Translations under genes and position numbers: made by a program
From: Massospora cicadina
Lineage: Eukaryota > Entomophthoromycota > Entomophthoromycetes > Entomophthorales > Entomophthoraceae
DNA: 64,000 bases
Direction of reading: 5' to 3'
Assembly: GCA_022478985.1 (NCBI GenBank)
Contig: JAKSZP010014536.1
Span: 124,001 to 188,000 of the forward strand
Notes under the pieces: generated by a model
Database searches by the model: none
The model's input: the letters and a program-made list of their open reading frames with translations, nothing else
What the model was told of the DNA's origin: nothing
Shown: in pieces, positions 24,470-31,873 of the stretch
Layout: the number at the start of each line of letters is the position of its first letter
How positions within the stretch are numbered: the stretch's first letter is position 1

Positions 24470-24920
24470 AAACTAGCTAGAGCTTTGAAATTGGCACACT
24501 TATGTATCTCCAATGACAATACAACAATCCATTAAAAATTTTATTTTCATAGTAATTTTGTATGTACCAAGTGAAAATCCTATATGTTTTGATATAGTTG
24601 GTATATCATTTCAGGTGAGCAGTTTAATATTTGGTTGCTCCAATAGGTTTAATAGTTTTGTCAAGTGGTTGGTGGTTTTAAGTTGCTTAATAAGTTGATG
24701 GTTTTAAGCAGGTAGTGATTGGTTGATTTGATATGTTAATTGGGTTTGGTAAGTTGTTGGGTCTTGGTTGTTTCAATAAATAAGTTGGTTGTTTTATCAA
24801 GAAGTTGGTGATTGGTTGATTCAAAAGTTTGATCTAACTTTCCAGACTAGCTAGAACTTTGAAATTTGACAAACTTATGTATCTTCCATGACAATACAAT
24901 AATTTATTAGAAAATTTCTG
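24470..24920 (+). repeat. Pair of ~75-bp direct repeats (24470-24548 and 24843-24920)
   Basis: Both copies share 'actagctaga.ctttgaaat', 'cacttatgtatct'/'aacttatgtatct' and 'atgacaatacaa' in the same order. The ~300 bp between them is rich in degenerate 'ggttggtggtttta'-type repeats. Possible internal repeats of an old element; function unknown. Confidence 0.55.
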
Positions 24921-25005
24921 AAAAAAAGTGAATTTTGCAAAATAAAAATGGGTTACTTATAATTATTTAAAAACTGACAAAAGCTTATAGCCCTACATTA
25001 AAGAA

Positions 25006-25078
25006 TGGAGCTGCAGGGTTTCGATCCCCGTGCCTCCCGCATGCAAAGCGGGCGCTCTACCAATTGAGCTACAACCCC
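25006..25078 (-). tRNA. tRNA-Ala (anticodon TGC)
   Basis: A 73-base cloverleaf folds fully: 7-bp acceptor (GGGGTTG with CAGCTCC), D arm GCTC/GAGC, 5-bp anticodon stem CCCGC/GCGGG around the loop TTTGCAT (anticodon TGC at 25043-25045), 5-base variable region and T arm CGGGG/CCCTG. The G3:U70 wobble pair, the main identity element of alanine tRNA, is present, and the discriminator is A. There is no intron and CCA is not encoded. A weak T-rich stretch (TTCTTT) follows on the minus strand as a possible Pol III stop. Confidence 0.95.
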
Positions 25079-25539
25079 ATTTCTTAAGGAAATGCTTATA
25101 ATTCTTATTGCATATAAAGTATGACGCTTGCCGAATTTAACTAGAATATCAAGCTTAGGGTATAACTCACTAGTGGAATACCCGTGCTTCGCTACGGTGT
25201 TTATAAATTACCTGGCGATTCTAAATCATTTTAGTTTTTATATCGGTCGATAGCTTTCAATAAGTTCAGAAACCATTAAACCTATTAAAAATTCCAACCT
25301 CCAACCACTTAGCCAAAATCAATTAAGCCTGTCAAATTAAATTAAACCATCAATCTCTTACCTGAAACTACTGAGCCTATCGAATCAACCAAAAATAAGC
25401 CACCACTCAACAAAAACTAATTGAACTTGCAAAACAGCCAAAAACTATCAACTTAACCCTTTCCGTCATTTTCAAAAAAATCATCCGTTTTTTGGCCTTA
25501 AATTTGGCACGAATTTCTTAGCCGATGTTCACTCTTTTT

Positions 25540-25559
25540 TTAGTACTAGATGGTCCCAA
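25540..25559 (-). mobile_element. Micro-retroposon copy 4 (about 20 bp)
   Basis: The minus-strand insert ttgggaccatctagtacta plus A lies between 18-bp repeats ccgatgttcactcttttt at 25522-25539 and 25560-25577. Part of the A-tail coincides with the T-run of the target, so the exact tail length is ambiguous. Confidence 0.82.
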
Positions 25560-25656
25560 CCGATGTTCACTCTTTTTAAGCTCATTTTGGTCCTTGTTGT
25601 GACACGAATATTCGATAAATTTTAAAATAAATCTACATATATCTTATTTTAATTGG

Positions 25657-25757
25657 ATGCATATATGCGTTTTTAATTTACATACCCCTCGATTTTTGAA
25701 CGCATATATGCGTTTTCAGATTTACATCACCCCCTATTTTTGGACGCATATATGCGT
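25657..25757. repeat. Three palindromes in a 43-44 bp tandem array
   Basis: acgcatatatgcgt (14-bp perfect palindrome) occurs at 25700-25713 and 25744-25757; atgcatatatgcgt occurs at 25657-25670. The spacers (tttacat...cccc...ttttg) are also alike. The unit could be a hairpin or a protein-binding site within the surrounding candidate element. Confidence 0.75.
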
Positions 25758-26734
25758 CGAATGATTGAAAGGGTTAATATCAAAGCTTATGAACTATCGA
25801 TTTAAATGAATATGAAAATACTCAGCCAAATTGCTGTATAATTACCATCAGAAACATACGTTTTGGATCTTATATAAAACAGTTATAAATTCAAGTGTGT
25901 TTATTAAAAAAGTATATTAATATTCCCAAATTTTATAAGGTATTGTGCAAAGTTTGGTGATTTTTGATTATTTGCTAATGAGATAATACAGCTTATATAA
26001 ACGAAAAAAACGATAAATTTTGTAAAGAAAAGTTTAGGCTAATTCTTGTTGATACCCAGTTTAACACAGATTTGTTTGCGGGTTTAAAGTTTACCAGATG
26101 ATCCTAATCGATTCTTTTTTATATTAGTAGATGGCTATCGATAAAATTTAAGAATCAAATTATATTGAATCAATATAATATTACCAACCACTCAGCCATA
26201 CCCAATTAAACCTATCGAATTATCTAAAACTTCAACCATTTACCTGAAACCATTGGCTATCGAATCATCTAAATCTACCACCCACCACCCACCACCCAGT
26301 TAAAACCAATTGATGAACTTTTAAAACAGCCAACAACCAATAACCACCAACCACTTAGCAAAACTAACTAACTTATCGAACTAACCAATCACTAACTGCT
26401 TATTAAAACCGTTAAGCTTATTAATCAACCCCAAAACCACCAACCGCTCACCAAAACCATTTAAAATCGAATCAACCAAATATCTAACTGCTCAGCCGTA
26501 ACGTTATACAATTTCCATTAAAAACATAAGATTTTCACTTGTTACATATAAAACTTTTTATTTTACTATGACAAACAAAAAATCCTTTCTTATTGCATAT
26601 CTACAGTATCTAGTGAATATCTATGCAAAGTTTCATCTTTTTAGGCCTTGTCATTGTTGTGTTACAGTGATGAGAGTGAGTGAGTGAGTGGGCTTTTGCA
26701 TTCATATATATAGATATAGTATATAATATTATAT

Positions 26735-26746
26735 ACAATGTTGTTA

Positions 26747-26785
<39 letters not shown>

Positions 26786-26891
26786 ATATTAAAAATATTA
26801 TATATATATTTAGATATTATATTTAATATTAAAAATATTATAAATATATTTAGATATTATATATAATATTATAAATATTATATATAATATA
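26735..26891. repeat. TA microsatellite and AT-rich tandem repeats
   Basis: A (TA)n run of about 30 bp near 26750-26781 is followed by two similar ~41-bp units (atttaatattaaaaatatta, then aatatatttagatattat). Slippage-prone low-complexity DNA; it served as the target of the following SINE. Confidence 0.75.
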
Positions 26892-27008
26892 AAAAGTATT
26901 CAAGGTGGGTCAACCTTGGGACAAATATACCACACCAAGAATTTTTCCAGCCAATACAGGTTTTGAACTTGTATTGAACAAAATCTGCACTGGGGTGGAA
27001 GCAGGAAA
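26892..27008 (-). mobile_element. tRNA-derived SINE, family A (second copy)
   Basis: Matches 12682-12820 over most of its length, including 'ccacaccaagaatttttcca' and 'caggttttgaacttgtat' (B-box region). It lacks the outer part of the tRNA head, so it is slightly 5'-truncated. A 15-bp duplication attatatataatata flanks it at 26877-26891 and 27009-27023; because the site is TA-rich, the duplication is suggestive rather than decisive. The tail matches SINE-B and the LINE. Confidence 0.7.
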
Positions 27009-27258
27009 ATTATATATAATATATATTATATATATATTTACATACTTTGTATGATTGTATGTATGATTGTATGCAAGTGTACACACCTTGCTTTTCTTGC
27101 AGTCATATATGAATAATTTTTTTAAAATAATTATTTTAGAAAAAAACTATTTTTTACTTTTTAGTGCAACTTTTTTATTTGATTTTGTTTTTTTACTATA
27201 TAATTTTTACTTTTTTACTTTTTATTATTTTCTCTCTTTAAGAAAAGCAAGTTTTTTA

Positions 27259-27372
27259 CACTTTATTCAAGATAAAAGAACCATGAGACCTTACTTATTT
27301 TTTTTAGTACTAGATGGTCCCAAAGAGACCTTACTTATTGATCTGTAAAAAACAGATATTACATCAGGTACT
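27259..27372 (+). mobile_element. Short A-tailed retroposon, interrupted by micro-retroposon 5
   Basis: Perfect 16-bp repeats aaaagcaagtttttta at 27243-27258 and 27373-27388 bracket it. The 3' end 'acatcaggtact' runs into AAAA, resembling but not equal to the ccatctagtact tail. Without the later insertion it would be about 74 bp. It contains a small inverted repeat (atctgtaaaaaacagat). Confidence 0.6.
27300..27324 (-). mobile_element. Micro-retroposon copy 5 (25 bp)
   Basis: The minus-strand insert tttgggaccatctagtacta plus A5 lies between 15-bp repeats gagaccttacttatt at 27285-27299 and 27325-27339. It is nested inside the older short retroposon. Confidence 0.85.
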
Positions 27373-27388
27373 AAAAGCAAGTTTTTTA

Positions 27389-28570
27389 AAAAATATTTTT
27401 TATTTTATCTTCTACTTTTTAATCATACTTTAATTAAATTATTATACATTTCATAAGTTAAATTAGTAGGTTAATTTAGTTTCTTAGATAACATTATATA
27501 TGAAATTTACTATATGTTTATAAAACAGTAACCAAATTTTTATTCAAAGTTTTATGGAACAGAGTAATCAAATAGTAAAGTTTTTTAATTAAAATACAAT
27601 TTTAAATTATTAAACTCTTTTCTTGTCACTTATATATATTTAAGGTTTCAGTTGTTAAAAAATTAAGTTGATTTTGGCTAATTGAATGGTGTTTTTGGTT
27701 GATTCAATAAGCTCATTTAGGGTCTGGCCAAATGTTTGGTGGTATATTATTTGGTTTGATAGATTTATTTTTGACATGATATATGTCCTATGGCTGGGGG
27801 CATATTCAAAATCCAGGCAAGTATAAGATCATAACTGATGAGCTTAAATGGTTAGAAATGGCACCATCTAGTACTAAAAAAAATGGTTAGAAATGGCTAT
27901 CATTTTTGTATAATGTGACCCATAAAATCAACCAGATTAGTGAAATGAAATAATGTAGATGGCAATCAGTAAATTTAGTATTGATTTATGCATAAAATCA
28001 ACCGAATAAATAAAATAAGGTAATATGGATAGATATCTGAAAGTTTACCATATAATTAACTGATAAAATCAGCTAAATATAAAACTAAATATGTTAAAAA
28101 GTGCCAACCTTATACCTGTACCTGAAATGTTGGACCAATCAAATCAACTGAACAATTATATATATTTCATAGAATATTTGTGTCAAGTTTATTTGAGATT
28201 AGTAAATAGCCTAGGAGTAGAGGTTGAGATACACATGCATTTATAATAATTTATTTATAAGATGATTTCCTAAACCACCACAACTAAAATGCTACCTAAT
28301 TTAATCTAAATCAAATAAAATCTAATCTACCAGCTACTTGCCTGCTGTCATACACAGTTTAGTTAGGCTAATCCAACCATTACTTAAGTAATCTAATCAT
28401 CTCAAATATTATTCTTTTAAAAGGTAAATGATAAAACTATGATAGTCTCTTATCATAATAGTAGATAAAATGGTAAGAAAGTTTCCAACAACCTTCAGCC
28501 ATAAGGTATATATCATGCACTTAAGTTTTTTACCATAAGGTAAAACTTGAATCATTTTTATAATCAGTTT
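27389..28570. other. AT-rich non-coding DNA with one micro-retroposon
   Basis: No gene seen. Degenerate repeats such as ttggttgattcaataagc (about 27690-27715) recall the repeats at 24560-24850 and the inverse ones at 25260-26510. Micro-retroposon copy 6 lies at 27863-27880. Confidence 0.45.
27863..27880 (+). mobile_element. Micro-retroposon copy 6 (18 bp)
   Basis: accatctagtactaaaaa lies between 17-bp repeats aaatggttagaaatggc at 27846-27862 and 27881-27897. It is one of only two of the six copies inserted in plus orientation. Confidence 0.85.
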
Positions 28571-28576
28571 GGTATA

Positions 28577-28610
28577 TTTTTCCCAAGGTTGGCCCACCTC
28601 GAATAAAATC
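28577..28610 (+). mobile_element. Isolated LINE/SINE tail fragment (about 34 bp)
   Basis: 'tttttcccaaggttggccca' continuing into 'cctcgaataaaatc' is the common 3' tail of SINE-A, SINE-B and the 5.2-kb LINE, with nothing else of the element upstream. Flanks aatcagtttggta and aatcattagtacca are only loosely alike, so a target duplication is not proven. It may be an ultra-short copy of the second tail family. Confidence 0.55.
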
Positions 28611-28668
28611 ATTAGTACCAATCATAATTTTCCACGGTCAGTAGTTTAGCGCTTATCTCAGGCATATT

Positions 28669-28946
28669 TTAATTTTATTCGAGGTGGGCCGACCTGGGGA
28701 CGATACCGCACCAATTAGGGAAGTGAAGTAAATGGGAAAGGAGGATAAAACCCGGAAAACCTCCATGCGCGGCGTATGATAGGCCAGGAACTCCATGGAC
28801 CGCCTTTGCTATTCGCTATCTCGGTTTGGGGCATTGGCGCGCAAAACCAACACAGTCAAAATCGTCCCCTACCCAAAGTCCATTATCGGGATCGAACTCG
28901 GGAGGCAGTGGTAGAGGGTCCATACTCTACCACTGGGGTATCCTCC
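28669..28946 (-). mobile_element. tRNA-derived SINE, family B (young, full-length, 278 bp)
   Basis: Perfect 17-bp target duplications cttatctcaggcatatt lie at 28652-28668 and 28947-28963. Minus strand: tRNA-like head with an A-box-like 'taccccagtggtagag' and a B-box 'gagttcgatcc', a ~190-bp body, and a tail 'ccccaggtcggcccacctcg' plus aataaaa. The head also holds an 11-bp inverted repeat (ccagtggtagag / ctctaccactg). CpGs are retained, unlike in the copy at 15009-15279, which marks this one as younger. Confidence 0.85.
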
Positions 28947-29039
28947 CTTATCTCAGGCATATTACCACCAATAACAAAATTATATAGGGTAGCTTAAACG
29001 TGATGTAAACTCATCAAATCTATTGGCATATAACCTTTA

Positions 29040-29405
29040 ATGCTAAATCCTTCATATAATTTAATTCCTTTTAAAAGCGGTGACCAAGTTAATCAAGATG
29101 ATTTACCAAATATCCCTCTTTTCATATTGTCACGGTTATTCATTTTTCTGGAGAGACGTGTCATTCCTGTTCCGAATTTTACCATTGGATTAGGTGCCAA
29201 TTTCAAAATACTTAATCTTTGCTTTCAGGTGGATTCGAAAGTGATTCTGATGACATTCTTGTCCCAGGTCCCCACATATCGAAGGTATAGTCATGCAGTG
29301 ATGCCATCACAGCGTGACGGTAAAAAGAGTTACAGAAAGGTTCAAACGATGTGGAGCTATAAGACATTATCATATCAAAATTATTTGCCCTTTAGCAAAG
29401 CATAG
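29040..29405 (+). CDS. Possible small or split gene of unknown function
   Basis: An open frame of 121 codons in a CpG-retaining island beside the GH16 gene; I do not recognise the protein. The start of the frame is a Leu codon with alternative-start potential, not ATG, and no promoter was identified. The part around 29232-29285, read in another frame after 'ctttgctttcag', gives an acidic stretch (GFESDSDDILVPGPHISK) that looks more protein-like than the long frame. An intron ending at that cag is therefore possible, with an upstream exon holding 'SGDQVNQDDLPNIPLF'. It would converge on the GH16 gene. A chance frame remains a real alternative. Confidence 0.25.
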   Translation: MLNPSYNLIPFKSGDQVNQDDLPNIPLFILSRLFIFLERRVIPVPNFTIGLGANFKILNLCFQVDSKVILMTFLSQVPTYRRYSHAVMPSQRDGKKSYRKVQTMWSYKTLSYQNYLPFSKA

Positions 29406-29459
29406 AAGCCTGCTAATATGGGATAAAATTAAAGGCTAGTAAGCGTTAAAATATCAAGC

Positions 29460-29474
29460 TTTATTGTTTTATTT
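29460..29474 (-). terminator. Polyadenylation signals of the GH16 gene
   Basis: On the minus strand, aataaa at 29465-29460 and a second aataaaa just upstream (29474-29468) lie about 30-45 bases after the GH16 stop codon, a usual place for 3'-end processing. Confidence 0.5.
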
Positions 29475-29504
29475 AAAACAAAAGCTTAAAGGGAAGCATA
29501 AAAG

Positions 29505-30863
29505 TCAAGCTTTAATTGAAGAAGGTAAAGCACGGTTTCTACAACGGAGTTTGGGCGATGGGTTGGGAATTGGATAGTACATTGTGGAATTCCTCTTTGA
29601 CATAAGGCCATTCTTTGGTACAGGCGATGGGTTGGGAGGTGGACGATAAATTGCGGGATTCTTCTTTGGCCCGAGGCCATTCTTTGGTACAGGCGATTGG
29701 TTAGAAGGTGGATGATACATTGCGGGATTCTTCTTTGGCACGAGGCCATTCTTTGGTACAGGCGATTGGTTAGAAGGTGGATGATACATTGCGGGATTCT
29801 TCTTTGGCACGAGGCCATTCTTTGGTACAGGCGATTGGTTAGAAGGTGGATGATACATTGCGGGATTCTTCTTTGGCACGAGGCCATTCTTTGGTACAGG
29901 CGATTGGTTAGAAGGTGGATGATACATTGCGAGATCACTTTTCGGCACGAGGCCAATATTTGGTACATGTTCAAAATCCTCATCTTTAACTTTAGATTTG
30001 GAGTGGCACTCCACCTTAACTGATTTGACGCGTACCGAGTAGTAGCCTGGGTTTTTCATGTCGGTTGAGTTCCAATCGACGTAACCGCCTGCCCAATTCC
30101 GCGTACCCTCGCTATTGGAACCACCATCCCAGATACCAAAGGAATATAGGGAGGGGGTGTTGGGGTACTCCTGGCCCGAGTATTCGCGCACGGGTTTACC
30201 ATTGACGTACCAGATGATACGCTCGGGGTTCCAATCGATTGTGTACTCGTTATAACCGTTGAAGGAGTCGGGTTGGGGGTGAGTTTGGCCGTGGGTTTCG
30301 GGCCAGGTGGGAAAGTGGCCGTCTTGGAACCAGTTGGTTTGGACTTCTTTTGTATTCTTACCGACCCATTCAAAGTCAATCTCATCCTTCGTATCAGACA
30401 TGGTGATGAAGCTTGAAATGACTCCAGCCCCCCTCGATGTCTTCATCACCGCGGTGATCTTTCCATAATCGACGTACCGTGTGGATTGGAGGGTTGCCCC
30501 CGAATTGGGTTGGCTCATCTTGAGAATCACTTCCCCATCTTCGATAGCGTAATCCCCAGTGATCTTAAAGTCATAGCTTTTGAAATCGCCAATCTTGCCA
30601 TAATCCTCGTTCCCAAGGATACGCGACTTATGGAAGGTGTACTCCTCACTTCGACATGGTGCCTTGGGAAAACATTTGACGTCGCCAAAGTTACCCGCCT
30701 CGTGACAAGTTTGGCCGCAGTAGGCGAACCCTTTACCGCACCAACCCTCCGAGTTACAGCATGGTGTATACCTGTTACATACGTTGCTTTGCTGGGTACA
30801 TCTTGTAACGTTTCCGGACGCCAGAACCACTCCGAGTGCAACTGATGTGATCCACCAACTCAT
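29505..30863 (-). CDS. Crh/Utr2-like GH16 chitin-glucan transglycosylase with cysteine-rich chitin-binding module
   Basis: Secreted enzyme of 452 residues. Crh-family GH16 proteins cross-link chitin to beta-glucan in the fungal cell wall. Starting at the ATG at 30863 (the open frame extends 4 codons upstream without another ATG), residues 1-17 form a signal peptide (MSWWITSVALGVVLASG). Residues 22-64 hold eight cysteines (22, 29, 35, 36, 42, 49, 53, 64) in the pattern of a CBM18/hevein-type chitin-binding module. The GH16 domain covers about 75-285; DEIDFEWVG at 160-168 supplies E161, D163 and E165, matching the Crh DEID(I/F)E signature. Residues from about 298 to 435 are 23-residue Pro/Asn-rich repeats (PVPKNGLVPKKNPAMYHPPS...). 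There is no C-terminal GPI-anchor signal, which many Crh proteins have. No intron is apparent and the frame is intact. CpGs are frequent, unlike in the surrounding transposons. Confidence 0.93.
   Translation of the reverse strand: MSWWITSVALGVVLASGNVTRCTQQSNVCNRYTPCCNSEGWCGKGFAYCGQTCHEAGNFGDVKCFPKAPCRSEEYTFHKSRILGNEDYGKIGDFKSYDFKITGDYAIEDGEVILKMSQPNSGATLQSTRYVDYGKITAVMKTSRGAGVISSFITMSDTKDEIDFEWVGKNTKEVQTNWFQDGHFPTWPETHGQTHPQPDSFNGYNEYTIDWNPERIIWYVNGKPVREYSGQEYPNTPSLYSFGIWDGGSNSEGTRNWAGGYVDWNSTDMKNPGYYSVRVKSVKVECHSKSKVKDEDFEHVPNIGLVPKSDLAMYHPPSNQSPVPKNGLVPKKNPAMYHPPSNQSPVPKNGLVPKKNPAMYHPPSNQSPVPKNGLVPKKNPAMYHPPSNQSPVPKNGLGPKKNPAIYRPPPNPSPVPKNGLMSKRNSTMYYPIPNPSPKLRCRNRALPSSIKA
29554..29967 (-). 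repeat. Six 69-bp tandem repeats inside the GH16 gene
   Basis: Units start (plus strand) at 29554, 29623, 29692, 29761, 29830 and 29899, exactly 69 bp apart, each opening ggcgat(t/g)gg. The three central units are nearly identical and the outer ones diverge, a pattern of recent expansion in the middle. 69 bp is 23 codons, so copy-number change keeps the frame. Confidence 0.95.
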
Positions 30864-30878
30864 ACCAATTACCACCAG

Positions 30879-30894
30879 CTAACCCATGTTTATA
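30879..30894 (-). promoter_or_regulatory. TATA-like element and a two-codon upstream ORF before the GH16 gene
   Basis: On the minus strand TATAAA (30894-30889) lies about 25 bases before the ATG, and ATG-GGT-TAG (30887-30879) lies between them. If transcription starts upstream of 30887, the minimal uORF could dampen translation; if this TATA is used, the uORF would probably be outside the mRNA. Confidence 0.3.
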
Positions 30895-31860
30895 CCAACC
30901 GAAATAGCGGCGCATGCACCGTTTAGGTAACACCAAGTCGAATTAATGCACATTGCCCACTTTTCAGTTTACGATTATTAATTTAACTTGTTTTACGACC
31001 ACCCACCCTTTTCTAAAATATGATGCAGCCAACCAAATTGGAACTTACGGATATGCCCCGGCTCATTTTTATCGATGTGCGAAAAGTGCAGGCTCGATCT
31101 GCATATGCCAATCTGCACTAAAACTTCCCACCTCTTTAGCGTTTTATTACTCGATAACGAATCGAATAGACTTATCAAATCATTATATCTGCATATACCA
31201 CTCCCTAATGCACAGATTTATTAAATTACTTAATGTTTCATCGCCTTAAATTTAAAGCTTGATAAGTGAAAACCACTTGCCATTAAAGTTAGATAACCGT
31301 TTGGTGGCGTAAATTTTAATTTAAGTTCCAATTAAAAATCATCCAACCAACCAAATTGTAAATTTAGGACTTAATATGCTAAGTTTGAATCTATTTTGAA
31401 ACACAGTAAGACCTACATATCAGCCTGCGTTTGCATTACCCCACAAAAATGAAACAATTAATCCTCCAACTATTACTTTATCTCAGACTTGTTATGCAAA
31501 TTAGTCGCCTCGAATTTAAATATCCTGATAAAAGTAAACAGTTCATGTTAAACCTTTATCTTTCACCAACCCTATACTAAATTCACAATGCCAGTAAGAA
31601 ATAAAACTTTACTACCCCAATTTACCCCAGTTCAGCTTAGATTAAGCGGTATTTCTTGTTTGGGGGTCAGTACTTGTAAAGTTCTCAAATACGATTATAC
31701 CGCTTGATTTCAACCTTTAACCTAATAAAACTAGATTTTAATTTTAAATATTAGCATAAATCCACTCAAATAGACCTTACGACCGTTGGAGGTGAGATAA
31801 ATTTCGTGGGTTATATTATCCTTTGTGATGCTTATAGTCACAATCATATAATCATACTAG
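30895..31860. other. Intergenic region upstream of the GH16 gene
   Basis: Several short frames but none convincing. CpG is less depleted than in the transposon blocks, as expected of non-repeat sequence. Probably holds the GH16 promoter. Confidence 0.45.
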
Positions 31861-31873
31861 AACTTTTACTAAA

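Larger units (their letters stand above)
25160..26715. mobile_element. Candidate Helitron/Helentron-like non-autonomous element
   Basis: The left end holds 'actagtggaatacccgtgct' followed by 'tcgctacgg', a short hairpin-capable motif; the right end has 'gagtgagtgagtgggctttt' then 'tatatatagat'. Similar end motifs are known from some Helitron/Helentron families, but this is recalled similarity, not a search. The interior has no coding capacity, palindromic tandem units (25657-25757) and degenerate AACCACC/TTAGCCAAAA repeats (25255-25460, 26170-26510), as is common in non-autonomous Helentrons. Borders are approximate. Confidence 0.35.

Noticed and set aside
26110..26145. attcttttttatattagtagatgg resembling another micro-retroposon
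   Set aside because: Differs from the tail at several positions and has no convincing direct repeats; only atcgat recurs nearby.
26660..26700. gtgagtgagtgagt run considered as telomere-like repeat
   Set aside because: The unit is gtga, only about four copies, inside a transposon-like end; not a telomeric sequence.
29697..30023. Plus-strand 108-codon repeat frame opposite the GH16 C-terminus
   Set aside because: Because the repeat unit is 69 bp, every frame of it stays open once it is open; this is the shadow of the real repeats.
30953..31249. 98-codon plus-strand frame upstream of the GH16 gene
   Set aside because: Low-complexity composition, no motif, lies in the divergent promoter region; likely chance.
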